Shown here one piece after another: positions 33,991 to 46,505 of a DNA stretch of 64,000 nt. This stretch comes from Rhizophagus irregularis (lineage: Eukaryota > Glomeromycota > Glomeromycetes > Glomerales > Glomeraceae): the NCBI RefSeq assembly GCF_026210795.1, contig NC_089429.1, forward strand, positions 4,960,001 to 5,024,000, written 5' to 3'. Each line of letters begins with the position of its first letter. Positions within the stretch are counted from its first letter, which is position 1. The position numbers and the translations under genes were made by a program. Under the pieces are notes generated by a model. That model did no database searches. It was not told where the DNA came from and was given only the letters and a program-made list of their open reading frames with translations.

Positions 33991-34465
33991 GGAAAAAGGT
34001 AAGACTATTATTTATTTATTTATTTATTTTATTTATCTTTATTTAATATGTTCTTTTCGGTTTTTTTTTTGTAGAAATAACTTTAAATATTTAAACCTTC
34101 CGAAACAGGACGTTGAAGGTAAATTCAATAGAGTGTGTTTTCTTTAGTAATTTGATTTAAGAACGTTATTAACGTACTTTTTTTATTTCTTTGTGTAGTA
34201 AAAATTAACTTTTTGGACTGTTGGACCTTTCAGAACAACGTTTGAAGGTATTCCTTAGTAGTTTTGTTTAAGGAGGTTACAACTAAATTTCTTTTTGTTT
34301 CTTTTTTGTAGGATGATCTACGACCCTTCTTAATGAGCATTTGAAGGTAAATTTGAGGAGGGTTTTTTTCTTTAATATTTTGTTATAACGTTATTAACGT
34401 TCTTTTTTGTTCCTTTTTTGTAGGAAGAACCTTTTGGACCCTTTCTTCATGTGCATTTGGAAGGT
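33990..34465 (+). repeat. Tandem exon-like modules bounded by splice-like sites
   Basis: Four blocks of 35-49 bases (34075-34118, 34199-34247, 34312-34346, 34424-34463) are each preceded by a T-rich tract ending TTTGTAG or TTGTGTAG and followed by a GTA donor, three of them GTAAAT. Each ends (T/C)GTTGAAG, GTTTGAAG or a close variant. The intervening 65-81-base segments share TTATTAACGT and T-rich 3' parts. Joining the blocks gives no long open frame, so this may be a multi-exon non-coding RNA or a repeat made of exon-intron units. Confidence 0.5.
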
Positions 34466-34679
34466 AAATCTGAAGAGGAGGCCATTTTTTTCTTTAAAAA
34501 ACAAAGAAATAATTTGGTGTGGTTTTTATTTTTATTTTTATTTTTAATTCACAAAATGAATCCGGTTACAGTAAAGAATACAAACTTTACATATGTAAAG
34601 CCGAAAATAGTCTATGTAAAACTGATAACCAACACCCGATTGGCCTTTCGGAACAAGGGGTGGCCACCTAAATAGGAGG

Positions 34680-35000
34680 AATGGAAGAGAGCTGAACTAG
34701 CCGTTCTTAATTTGGTGCGGTGATTATAATTTATATACACATATCTTTAGTTTTGTACATCACGTGATAATGTAATTAAATTGTCCAATGATCTTTCTGT
34801 ATTCTAATAACAAATGACCAAATGACAAAGAATGCAAAAATGATACCCAATCATTTAGCATTTGGTTATTTACGGAATGAAATCATTTAACCCTAATTCG
34901 AAAAATGGTCAAATGATCAAGTCATTTAAGTCATTTCCGATGATCGACTTCTACCGATTTCCAAAATTTTGCTGGGTCATACACTACCACACTGTTATAG
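34680..35000. other. Intergenic, no gene seen
   Basis: Low-complexity sequence with repeated CAAATGA/TCATTTG-type words. No gene recognised. Confidence 0.5.
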
Positions 35001-35450
35001 TAATAATGGACCATTTATTTATTGATACGGGAATTTCCTATCATTAAAAACTTCGGGAAAATGTGCCCCGAAAAAATTTTAACCTTTATTGGTTAAAATA
35101 TACTTTTTTAAAATAAAGCACTACCTATATATTTTTATCGTAATTTTTGTATTTAATCTTACACCTATTATGGTAATAATGGACCATTTATTTATTGATA
35201 CGGAATTTCCTATCATTAGAAACTTCACTAATGCATCGGAAAAATGTGACCCGAAAATATTTTAGCCTTTATTGGTTAGAATATTCCTTTTAAAGTATAC
35301 TTAATACATTAACATTTTTTTTTTCATTTATTATGGTAATTTATTTATTGATACGAGAATTTCCTATCATTAGTAACTTCACCTAATGCAGATCAATGCA
35401 ACGGAAAAATGTGACCGAAAAAATTTCAGGTTAGAATATTCCCTTTTAAT
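35001..35450 (+). repeat. About three 165-base tandem repeats upstream of the Sel1-kinase gene
   Basis: Units start near 35001, 35174 and 35336. They share TTTATTTATTGATACG, AATTTCCTATCATTA, AACTTC, GAAAAATGTG-CCGAAAA and (G)GTTA(A/G)AATAT. Units differ by indels. The last ends about 100 bases before the ATG of the Sel1-kinase gene. Confidence 0.8.
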
Positions 35451-35549
35451 GTTACAAAAAAAAAAAATATTACTTATAAAAAGTTCGCCTAAAAAAAAAA
35501 TTAATAAAAAATTTTTTTTTTTCAATAAAATAAATTTCTAAAATAACCA

Positions 35550-38500
35550 ATGGAAACCGAACTTAGTAAGCCAAATATCTCAGATAAAGATATCAATACA
35601 GAAGGAACAAAAAATTGTTCATATTGCAACAAACCTTTTACTAAAGAATTATGGTGTGAAGAATGTATTAATTCTTTAGAAAAATTAGCAGAAAATAATG
35701 ATGAAATAGGAATGTTTAATTTAGCCATATGTTATAAAGATGGAGAAGGAATAGAAAAGAATTTAGAAAAAGCCTTTCATTGGTATCAAAAAGCAGCAGA
35801 GAAAGATCATATTAAAGCAATGACTAATTTAGCCAAATGTTATAAAAATGGAGAAGGGACAGAAAAAGATTTAGAGAAAGCCTTTCATTGGTATCAAAAA
35901 GCAGCAGAAAATGGTTATGAAATAGCAATGAATAATTTAGCTATATGTTACAATTATGGAGAAGGAATAGAAAAGGATTTAGAAAAAGCCTTTCATTGGT
36001 ATCAAAAAGCAGCAGAAAATGGTTACACTCAAGCAATGACTAATTTAGCTATATGTTACGAAAATGGAGAAGGAATAGAAAAGAATTTAGAAAAAGCCTT
36101 TTATTGGTATCAAAAAGCAGCAGAAAATGGTGATGAAACAGCAATGAATAATTTAGCTATATGTTACGGAAATGGAGAAGGAATAGAAAAGAATTTAGAA
36201 AAAGCCTTTCATTGGTATCAAAAAGCAGCAGAAAATGGTTATGAAACAGCAATGAATAATTTAGCTATATGTTACGGAAATGGAGAAGGAATAGAAAAGA
36301 ATTTAGAAAAAGCCTTTTATTGGTATCAAAAAGCAGCAGAAAATGGTGATGAAACAGCAATGAATAATTTAGCTATATGTTACGGAAATAGAGAAGGAAT
36401 AGAAAAGAATTTAGAAAAAGCCTTTCATTGGTATCAAAAAGCAGCAGAGAAAGATCATATTAAAGCAATGACTAATTTAGCCAAATGTTATAAAAATGGA
36501 GTAGGGACAGAAAAAGATTTAGAAAAAGCCTTTTATTGGTATCAAAAAGCAGCAGAAAATGGTGATGAAGGAGCAATGAATAGTTTAGCCTTGCATTATG
36601 AAGATGGAGTAGGAACAGAAAAGAATTTAGAAAAAGCCTTTCATTGGTATCAAAAAGCAGCAGAAAATGGTGATGAAACAGCAATGAATAATTTAGCTAT
36701 ATGTTACGGAAATGGAGAAGGAATAGAAAAGAATTTAGAAAAAGCCTTTTATTGGTATCAAAAAGCAGCAGAAAGTGGTGATGAAGAAGCAATGAATAGT
36801 TTGGCCATGTATTATGAAAATGGAAAAGGAATAGAAAAGAATTTAGAAAAAGCCTTTCATTGGTATCAAAAAGCAGCAGAAAATGGTAATGAAAAAGCAA
36901 TGAATAATTTAGCTATATTTTACGAAAATGGAGAAGGAATAGAAAATGATTTAGAAAAAGCCTTTTATTGGTATCTAAAAGCAGCAGAGAAAGATTTTAT
37001 TGATGCAATGTTTAATTTAGCCATATGTTATCATGATGGAGTAGGAACAGAAAAGGATTTAAAAAAAGCCTTTCATTGGTGTCAAAAAGCAGCAGAAAAA
37101 GGTGATGAAGATGCAATGAATATTTTAGCCATGTATTATAAAGATGGAGAAGGAACAAAAAAGGATTTAGAAAAAGCCATTTTTTGGTACCAAAAGGCAG
37201 CAGAAAACAATCATACTTGTGCAATGTTTAATTTAGCCAATAAGCATTATTTTGGAGAAGGAACAGAAAAGGATTTAGAAAAAGCCTTTCATTGGTATCA
37301 AAAAGCAGCAGAAAATGATTATGAAGAAGCAATGAATAGTTTAGCCGCGCATTACGAAAATGGAGAAGGAATAGAAATGAATTTAGAAAAAGCCTTTTAT
37401 TGGTATAAAAAAGCAGCAGAGAAAGATTATATTGGTGCAATGTTTAATTTAGCCAATAAGTATTATTCTGGAAAAGGAACAGAAAAGGATTTAGAAAAAG
37501 CCTTTTATTGGTATAAAAAAGCAGCAGAAAATGGACAAATTGATGCAATGTATAATTTAGCTGTGTGTTATAAAAATGGAGAAGGAACAAAAAAGAATTT
37601 AAAAAATGCCTTTAATTGGTATAAAAAAGCAGCAGAAAATGATATTGAAGATGCAATGTTTAGTTTAGCCATATGTTATTATGATGGAGTAGGAATAAAA
37701 AAGAATTTAGAAAAAGCCTTTTATTGGTATCAAAAAGCAGCAGAAAATGGTCATAATGATGCAATGTATAATTTAGCTATGTGTTATAAAAATGGAGAAG
37801 GAACAAAAAAGAATTTGAAAAAAACCTTTTATTGGTTTCAAAATGCAGCAGCAAATGGTTATACTAAAGCAATGTATAATTTAGCTATATGTTATAAAAA
37901 TGGAGTAGGAACAAAAAAGGATTTAAAAAAAGCCTTTTATTGGTTTCAAAAAGCAGCAAAAAATGGTGACACTGATGCAATGTATATGTTATCTATGCAT
38001 TATAAAATTGGAATAGAAACAGAAAAGGATTTAGAAAAAACCTTTTATTGGTATCAAAAAGCAGCAGAAAATGGACAAATTGATGCAATGTATAATTTAG
38101 CTATATGTTATAAAAATGGAGAAGGAACAAAAAAGGATTCAGAAAAAGCCATTTATTGGTTTCAAAAAGCAGCAGAAAATAATCATACTCTTGCAATACT
38201 TAATTTAGCCGATAGTTATTATATTGGAGAAGGAACAGAAAAGGATTTAGAAAAAGCCTTTTATTGGTATCAAAAAGCAGCAGAAAATGGTCATAATGAT
38301 GCAATGTATAATTTAGCTTTGTGTTACAAAAATGGAGAAGGAATAGAAAAGAATTTAGAAAAAGCTTTTGATTGGTATCAAAAAGCAGCAGAAATTGATC
38401 ATATTAAAGCAATGGTTATTTTAGCATTTTGCTATCGTAATGGAATGGGAACAGAAAAGGATTTAGAAAAAGCCTTTTATTGGTGTCAAAAAGCAGCAGA

Positions 38501-41058
38501 AAATAATAATGAAGAAGCAATGTTTTGTTTAGCTACACATTACGAAAATGGAGAAGGAATAAAAAAGGATTTAGAAAAAGCCTTTTATTGGTATCAAAAG
38601 GCATCAGAAAATAATTATATTCATGCAATGTGGAATTTAGCTATATATTATAAAAATGGAGAAGGAACAGAAAAGGATTTAGAAAAAGCCTTTTATTGGT
38701 ATCAAAAAGCAACGGAAAAAAATGATGATGAAGCAATGTTTAATTTGGCATATAATTATTATTATGGAGAAGGAACAGAAAAGGATTTAAGAAAAGCCTT
38801 TATTTTGTATGAAATAGCAGCAGAAATGAATGGTAATAAAAACGCAATGTATAATTTATCTCTATGTTATTATAATGGAGAAGGAACAAAAAAGGATTTA
38901 AAAAAAGCTTTTTATTGGTGTCATAAAGGAGCAGAAAATGGTGATGAAGAAGCAATGTTTAATTTAGCCAATAAATATAAAAATGGAGAAGGAATAGAAA
39001 AGAATTTAAAAAAAGCCTTTTATTGGTATCATAAAGCAGCAGAAAATGGTAATAAAGAAGCTATAAATCATGTAGCCATATGTTTTGAAAGTGGAGAAGG
39101 AATAGAAAAGAATTTAGAGAATGCCGTTTATTGGTATCAAAAAGGAGCAGAAAATGGTGATAAGGTAGCAATGTTTAATTTAGCCAATAGATATAAAAAT
39201 GGAGAAGGGACAGAAAAGAATTTAGAAAAAGCTTTTCATTGGTATCAAAAAGCAGCAGAAAATGATCAGACTAGTGCAATGTTTGATTTAGCCACATGTT
39301 ACGAATATGGCGAAGGAACAGAAGAGAATTTAAAAAAAGCCTTTTGTTGGTATCATAAAGCAGCAGAAAATGGTCAAGAAGAAGCAATTTTTAGTTTAGC
39401 CTTATGTTATGAACTTGGAGTAGGAACAAAAAAGAATTTGGAAAAAGCCTTTCATTGGTATCAAAAAGCAACAGAAAATGGTAACATTGGCGCAATGTGG
39501 TTATTAGGCAGATGTTACGAAAATGGAAAAGGAATAAAAAAAAATTTTAAACAAGCCTTATATTGGTATCAAAAAGCAGCAGAGAATGGTGTCAAAGAAG
39601 CAATGAATAGTTTATCTATATATTACAAAGATGGGAAAGGAACAGAAAGGAATTTAGAAAAAGCCCTTTATTGGCATCAAAAAGCAGCAGAAAGTGATGG
39701 TGTAAGTTTTAAAAATAAGAATGAATTATGCAATGAATGCAGACGACCATATAGTAATTACCAATGGTGTCAAAAATGTAATACTAAACGATTAAAAAGG
39801 AATTTTTCAAAGTGGACTAGTAAAAATGAATCTATTGATAAATTTATTCAAGAAGCACAGCAAAATGCCAAAAGTAGTTATGAAATTTTAGAGTGGATAC
39901 CTTATAATAAACTTTCAAGTATTAATTATCATGATAAAGGTGGAGATAGTGAAATTCATAAAGCTATTTGGTCAGATGGGCCTATTTATAGTTGGAATTT
40001 TGAAAAACAACAATGGAATAGACAAATGGGATATGAGGTCGCTCTTAAAGTGCTTAAGAATCCATCGAATTTAAATGATAAATTTCTGGATGAGGTATAG
40101 TATTTACATATATTCAATGAGCAAATTTTATTTACTTTTAAAAAAATTTAATAATTTTTTTTATTTATTTGTATAGTGGAAATATCACTATAATTGTCAG
40201 AAAAAATCATTTTCGAAATTTATTCAATACTTTGGATTTACCCAAGATCCAAATAATTTAAATTATTTAGTAATAATGAGTTATGCAAAGAAGGGAAATT
40301 TAAAAAAATGCTTATCTGAGATAGTTAAATTTAAGTGGCAAGAAAAGTTGCAATTATTGAAAAAAATTATATTAGGACTTAAAGTAATTCATGAATCAAA
40401 TTTAGCTCATGGTGATTTTCATGATGGTAATATATTAATTTCAGATAATTACAATGAGTTATTTATTATTGATTTAGGATTATGTAAACATATAAATGAT
40501 TTACAAGATCATGAAAATCGTGGAGTTTTGCCTTTTATGGCGCCTGAAATATTAGGGGGAAATCCATCATATAAACAAGCAAGTGATATTTATAGTTTTT
40601 CAATGATTATGTGGGAATTTACATCAGGTAATCCTCCATTTATGTATGAAGAGTGTGATGCTGTAAGTATTTGCGAAGGGCAACGTCCTAAAATTATGGA
40701 AAATACTCCAAAATGTTATAAAGATTTAATGAAAAAATGTTGGGATGAGGATCCTTCTAATAGACCAACTGTAATAATGCTTGAAAATATTATATCTCAA
40801 TGGATTTATTGTATTGACGAATATTATAGAGTAAACAAGGATGAAAATTATAGTACTGTACCCAATATTGATGATCAACAATTAAAAAATGATATGTTGG
40901 AATTTGTAAAAGCAAACGAAGCTAATTTAGAACAAGAGCCAGTAAATACTACTCCTATTACACAATCTCATTCACAAGAATATTCTATAAGTCGCGAACT
41001 TACTACTGAATATTTTGTTCAAGAAGAGTCTGATGATGAATATCATTCTCATATATAA
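35550..41058 (+). CDS. Sel1-repeat / protein kinase fusion (two exons)
   Basis: Exon 1 is 35550-40094 and exon 2 is 40177-41058, with a phase-0 GT-AG intron of 82 bases; about 1808 residues. A Cys cluster (C-S-Y-C, C-E-E-C) opens the protein. I count 37 tandem 36-residue Sel1 units (about residues 52-1390) with the core A-M-x-N-L-A-x-C-Y-x-N-G-E-G. A second Cys cluster (C-N-E-C, C-Q-K-C) and the kinase domain follow. The lysine of V-A-L-K is present (~1500), but the glycine loop is poor, H-R-D reads H-G-D (~1593) and D-F-G reads D-L-G (~1614). The catalytic Asp and Asn remain. Sel1 arrays are helical scaffolds, so this is likely a signalling scaffold with a weak or regulated kinase. Confidence 0.9.
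35705..39710 (+). repeat. Coding array of 37 Sel1 units (108 bases each)
   Basis: Units 4-7 and 10 are nearly identical at the DNA level. Larger blocks also recur: the K-D-H-I-K-A-M-T-N-L-A-K pair at units 1-2 and 7-8, and the N-N-H-T unit followed by an F/I-G-E-G-T-E-K-D unit at 14-15 and 23-24. This indicates repeated unequal exchange, both recent and old. Confidence 0.9.
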
Positions 41059-42284
41059 ATATATTATATACAAAAAAGAAAATGTTATACTGCGTTATTT
41101 TGATTTTTTTCCTTTTTTGATTAATTACCAATATAATTACAATAAAAAGTAAGATAAATTTATGTATAAAGTTGAAAATTTTATGGTAACCTTTATTAGA
41201 AATAGGTGGGATCTTTTTGATAAATTTTAAAATAAAAGTTTCAAAATGAGTATTTGGAATTTGCAATTAAAATTAATAATCTTTATTAATTACTGAGAGG
41301 TCAAAGGATGAAATATATTATATCTTTGATTTTTATATAATTACTGCTTACTGGTTAATGAGTTTTGAAGCTGTTTAAAGTAGGACCAAGGTGTGGATTG
41401 TTGTAGCAACAGTAATAATTGTACTGATCAAGTAGTGAAAAATAAAATAAAATATCATACAGATTAGCCTTATGAACAATAAACTTTGATCTTTTTATTA
41501 ATATAGATATTTAAATACATTTAATTTCTTTTATAAATATTAAAAATAAAAAAGATTTCCTTTATTATTATGTAATATTTATTTTATATCTCCTAATTTG
41601 AATGAATATGATAATGGTGTCAGTAATAAATAAGGTATGATAATAAATAATGCAAATTGAACATGTAACAAATTAGTGCGTAAATACAGAATACCTGATT
41701 TGAACTGCAAATTTAATTCTTCAATATTTCATACTTTTACAAATCATAAATTCATCCTATATATAATTATAATTAATCAGTCGATAATTTACTTCCTTCA
41801 TATGTATTGGATAGTCTTAAAGTAAATTGCATAAAGAAAACACCAAATGCGTTTATCTTATTTAGAAGTGAAAAATTTAAAACTGTGAGGATGAATAATA
41901 AAATTGTTCATCACGTGAAATTTCAAAAATAATAGAAATATATCAAAAGAGAATAAACCATATAAACAAAAAGTAAATGAAATAAACTCAAGCACGCATT
42001 AATTTGTCAATATAATAAATTTTTTAATAATTTAAAACGACATAATTTTAAAATACATAAAGAACAAATCTAATCGATAAAAAAATTGTTATTTAATTCT
42101 TAATTTATTAAAAAATCATTAGGTTAATCATTATTTTTCCAGTATATAAAATTTATATTATTATTAAAACAATGCATACTTTGTAATTTATTTTTTTATT
42201 TGTACAATTAATATAATACATTAATACGACAATTCAATAAAAGTTATAGTAATATTTAAATAAATCATGAATGACTGAGACAAA
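41059..42284. other. Intergenic, no gene seen
   Basis: AT-rich sequence downstream of the Sel1-kinase gene; no gene recognised. Confidence 0.55.
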
Positions 42285-42678
42285 ATTGACTTTAACACCG
42301 CTCTCCCGAAAAATTTTTTGTAACAATTAATGATAAACCTGATGAAATGACAACAACAATTAATGAGCTTCTTTAAGACTTGATACACGCCAATTCTTTA
42401 ATACTGTAGTTACTACATTAAATAAATATAGTATAGGTTCGAATAATCATCGTATTGTACCATCGGTATTGGCATCTTCATATTATGCATTGCAAAATAA
42501 TGGTTACATACTTCCTAAAAGCTCTTTAGATATCAAATTTAAGCTTGGAGGTAAAATAAAAAAGCACGAAATAATATTTGATGAAAAGAAAAAGAATGAA
42601 AAATTTTCTCGAGAGAAGGATGATGACCCGATTGCAAAAGCAATTATATACGATATCGAAGGTTTACCAGTACTATAA
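42285..42678 (+). pseudogene. Broken fragment of an unidentified protein
   Basis: Two coding-like stretches in different frames: first F-F-V-T-I-N-D-K-P-D-E-M ending in a stop, then a long clean stretch with R-I-V-P-S-V-L-A-S-S-Y-Y and a basic end (K-F-S-R-E-K-D-D-D-P). A frameshift near 42370-42390 separates them. I do not recognise the family. The even, charged composition suggests a once-real gene. Confidence 0.4.
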
Positions 42679-42889
42679 GAACTATTAGCTAATGCTGTCA
42701 TAACAGTCCATAGTAATTTTTTTATTAAAAATATAAAATTTATTCACTATACTCTATAAAAAAATAAGTATATATTTATATGTATGACATTTCAAAAATA
42801 AAAATTTGTAAGACAAAGGAAGTGGAAAAATATTCTATATATAAATTCTAATCTGATAATACATAATAATATAGTACCTTGCACTATTT

Positions 42890-43171
42890 ATTGCCTAATA
42901 TAAGATCTATATCTGATTCACTATGGAATCTTAAATAAGGATCTTCATCTGATTTATTCTTCAAAGTTGTTACCGTATCATCATAAAGTTTCTTTTGTCG
43001 AACAGTTAAACCTTCATGAAAAGAATTGATTGCAGAATTATAGTTTTCTTTATCTCTCCCTAACTATTTCAAAATTATTATCATTAACAAATTTAAATAA
43101 AATTTGAAAATTAGAAATAATTGATTTATCCTCGTGTGAAACGTTTAAATCAGTCCTATCTCTATTTTCCA
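42890..43171 (-). pseudogene. Small unidentified gene with a frameshift
   Basis: An ATG at 43171 opens M-E-N-R-D-R-T-D-L-N-V-S-H. After about 40 residues the frame breaks near 43060, and a second frame carries a hydrophilic stretch (S-F-H-E-G-L-T-V-R-Q-K-K) to a stop near 42890. It could also be a two-exon gene, but I see no good splice pair. No family recognised. Confidence 0.4.
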
Positions 43172-43798
43172 TATTAAATATTAATTATTATATTCTGGTT
43201 ATGCGATTCATTAAAAAAATTTATGTAAATGATATTAAGAAATATGGTAAAAATACATCTACTGTACATTGTAATTACTCATTTCACACAAAAGATTTTC
43301 TTAAATGATTTGGTTAATAAGACATTTTAAACAAAAATTATAAAATTGTCATAATGAAAAAAAAAATTAGGAATTATCTTTGAACTGAAATTCGTGACAC
43401 GATTATTGATACCATATAAATAATAAAAGGTTATGGTAGCACAATTGTACTAGCAAATTATATATATGTATTATTATATACTGTGCTATTAAAAAATTTC
43501 GTACAACCATTTTTTGAAAATATGACAAAATAAGCTTATTACTGAAACTGTGTCACAAATATAAGTAAATGTAAGACAAAATGTAGTGATAGGTAGTACT
43601 TTAGGTTACTTTGCTAAGTAGTAACAAAATATATTGGCACATGTAATATAACGTATTACTAGTGTCCTTTGAAACGAGTATTTTTTTTAAAAAAATTAAA
43701 AAAATTCTTTTTACCTTGTACTTTAAATACGGAATTTAAGATATTATTTTTATTTGACTTTATAATTGGATTGTTCTAAAATAAAAAATTATGAAATT
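43172..43798. other. Intergenic, no gene seen
   Basis: AT-rich upstream region of kinase gene 3. No obvious TATA box. Confidence 0.5.
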
Positions 43799-45258
43799 AT
43801 GGACCAACAAAATAACTATAAACTAAAAATTGACTTTTTATTATCTAATAATATACCTTTAAGTCATTCAACACGAACTACACCTGAAACAATATTTAGG
43901 ATATGTAATGAATGCAATCAAATAAGAGAAATTTTCTATAAAACTGATCAAATTTGTTACCCATGTTATAAGGCAAGAACGATACCACTAAGTGGAAATG
44001 ATGTTATTGATAATTTTGTAAGGTACACATTAACTAATAATAGTGATAAAAGAGAAGGGAAAATGGAATTTGTTCTTTATGACAGATTCAAAAATGTAGA
44101 ATTTAACGCTGAAGGGGGATTTAGTAAAATTTATAAGGCTACTTGGATTGATGGTCCAATAGTCGATTGGAATGAAAAAAAACAAAAGTATAATCGTTAT
44201 GGTGAAGTAACAGTTGCACTTAAGGAACTTAATAATTCTGAGAACATAAATTCTAAGGAGCTAAATGAGGTACAGTATTCCAATGTCAATTTAAATTATT
44301 ATTAATTTTAATGTAAATTTATTAATTAAATTTATAATTATCATAGCTCAAGATATATTATAATTTTACTTTAAATTGGCAACCTGATGAATATGTGAAA
44401 AGAGTTTGTAACAGTACAAATACAAGTAATTTTAATAATATCAACACTTATTATGGTATTACTCAAAATCCTCTTACCAAAAATTTCATGATAATTACCG
44501 AATATTATGAACTAGGAAATTTAACATATTATATAGCAAATAATTTTTTTAATATGAATTGGTATGAAAAGATACAAATTTTGCAAGATATAATATCTGG
44601 ACTTAAAAACATACATGATGCAAATATTATTCACAAAGATTATCATAGTGGAAATATTTTAATCCATAATTTCTATCCATCAATAACAGCAGCAATAACA
44701 GGTGATTTGGGATTAAGCAAATCAGCGATTGAATCATTAAATGATAATAATGAGATTTATGGTGTTATTCCATATGTTGCACCAGAGGTCTTTAGAGGAC
44801 AAAAATATACTAAAGCTTCAGATATATATAGTTTTGGTATGATTATGTGGGAACTAATGACAGGTAGAAAACCTTTTTGGGATAAAAGTCATGATACAGA
44901 TCTTATTATTAAAATATGTGATGGAATTCGTCCTCCAATTGTAGAAAATGCATCTAAAGTATATATTGAATTAATGAAAGAATGTTGGCATTCTAATCCG
45001 AATAAGAGACCAACAGCAACTGAATTAGAAACAAACATTTCAAGTATTTGGAATGATGAGCCGTTTTATTTATATGGTTCATATTATGGAAGTATTAATC
45101 CAAATGGAAATATAAATTCAGCAGATATTGGGCCTATAAAAATAAATAACCCAGGTGCCATATATAAAAGCAGACCTCTGAGCGTTATGATAAAATCTGC
45201 AGAATCTACCAGAAGTTTAAAAACTCGAAGAAAGAAATATTCTTTATATCCCATCTAA
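43799..45258 (+). CDS. Protein kinase with HKD catalytic loop (two exons)
   Basis: Exon 1 is 43799-44269 and exon 2 is 44347-45258, with a phase-0 77-base GT-AG intron; about 460 residues. The first ATG in frame is at 43799. An N-terminal Cys pair (C-N-E-C, C-Y-P-C) precedes the kinase domain: A-E-G-G-F-S-K-I-Y, V-A-L-K, H-K-D-Y-H-S-G-N (Arg of H-R-D replaced by Lys), D-L-G in place of D-F-G, and V-A-P-E. The catalytic Asp and the Asn are kept, so activity is possible. The tail has the Y-K-S-R-P-L-S motif also seen in kinase gene 1. The stop may be premature: exon-like segments continue at 45298-45363 and 45432-45466 in matching phase. Confidence 0.85.
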
Positions 45259-45297
45259 ATTAGTTAATCATAATTTAAAAAAATTTGCCTCTTCTAG

Positions 45298-45466
45298 ATT
45301 GTTTGACAAATGAACTTGTTGACAATAATATTAACCTTAGCAAATATGGTAATAGCGATAGTGGTAAGTATCAATTGCATTTAACACAATAATATTTTTT
45401 TTAATTAATTACGTTTTGTTTTAAAATATAGATTATATGAGCGAGGAAATTAATTTTGATATTTGA
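45298..45466 (+). pseudogene. Orphan C-terminal exons of kinase gene 3
   Basis: 45298-45363 (after CTTCTAG, before GTAAGT) and 45432-45466 (after AATATAG) splice in phase to a 32-residue acidic tail ending E-E-I-N-F-D-I. They resemble the tail exons of kinase gene 1 (D-L-D-I-D-I-N). Joining them to exon 2 requires reading past the TAA at 45256-45258 and a 35-base intron, so they may be lost coding sequence or part of an alternative transcript. Confidence 0.35.
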
Positions 45467-46289
45467 TAAATTACGTTTATTAGTATTTCAAAGTATTATG
45501 ATCGGTTTTATGTAACTTTGATATTTATGATGTACCAACAAAGCATTTGGAGTTACTTTCATATAATAATACACCAAATATTGTACTAATAAATGATATA
45601 TTTCCTATCAACACAATATGAAATATCTGAAGCACTGATGAAAATTCGATTTTAAATAAGTTTTCGTTTTCGTTAATTAATATTCGAGAATCAATTGAAT
45701 ATGATGTCTTTAATACGTTAATTCATTAAATTAAATTCTTAAAGCACAGAAGTATTATATATTTTACTGAATTTAGCTTATTCTTATTAATTTAAAAAAT
45801 TTTTGATACTTACTTTCTCACTACTGTTTCCTAAAGTTCCTGAGAATAAGAACTCAGATGCTAACACAAGGAGCGACGGGTATGGTGGCTTAGGCCAAAA
45901 GATTAATGAAAGAAAAATGTGCTCTTCAGATAATAATTCTGAGGCATAAAGCTGAGGTTGACTTGGCAGAATTTAACCAGGCCTGTGCATTTAACCGATA
46001 TAAATGGAAGACTCAAGAAATAAATTCGCGATAAATTATTTTAAACTTACAAAATAATCCACCAAACATGGCTAATCTAGAAGATGTTAATAAATTAATA
46101 GCACAATTTCCATACTATGATCGATGACTGGTTGATGATCACATCCAATTTTTAAGTCGTTTACTCTCAATGTATGATAGTATGATGACTAAATGCCACG
46201 ACTTTAACGTGATTTTATTATAATACGAATTGATAAATAGTTCATCCACTAGTCATGTTACATAAGGTTTCATTGATAGATGTATTTTT
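45467..46289. other. Intergenic with gene debris, nothing identifiable
   Basis: A short coding-like run near 46068-46130 (M-A-N-L-E-D-V-N-K-L-I-A-Q-F) ends in stops. No family recognised. Confidence 0.4.
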
Positions 46290-46505
46290 TTTGGTAACTG
46301 GTAACACGCATTTCTTCTATTTTTAAAACTTCTTTAGAAGATGGCCGATCTTCATTCCAGTACTTTTTCATCAAATCTACATAATATTATGGAGTATTTT
46401 CAACGATGTCAGGACATTCACCTTTACAAATACTTTAACTAAGTTGAGGTTCATGTGTCCTATACAAATACAGCAGCAAAGGATTACAAAGATCGTACAT
46501 AACAA
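46290..46505 (-). pseudogene. Kinase C-terminal fragment
   Basis: On the minus strand it matches the end of a local-type kinase domain: G-E-C-P-D-I-V-E-N-T-P, Y-V-D-L-M-K-K-Y-W-N-E-D-R-P-S and S-K-E-V-L. This corresponds to the C-x-G-x-R-P...D-L-M-K-K-C-W block of the intact genes. Stops interrupt it and the catalytic core is absent. Confidence 0.7.

Noticed and set aside
34005-34045. TTTA microsatellite
   Set aside because: Simple sequence inside the T-rich interval of the exon-like array; noted but not informative alone.
36472-37440. Minus-strand open frames inside the Sel1 array
   Set aside because: They repeat with the 108-base unit and are the antisense of the Sel1 coding repeats.
35705-39710. 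CRISPR-like regular repeats
   Set aside because: The repeats are 108-base coding units with no spacers, in a eukaryotic gene.
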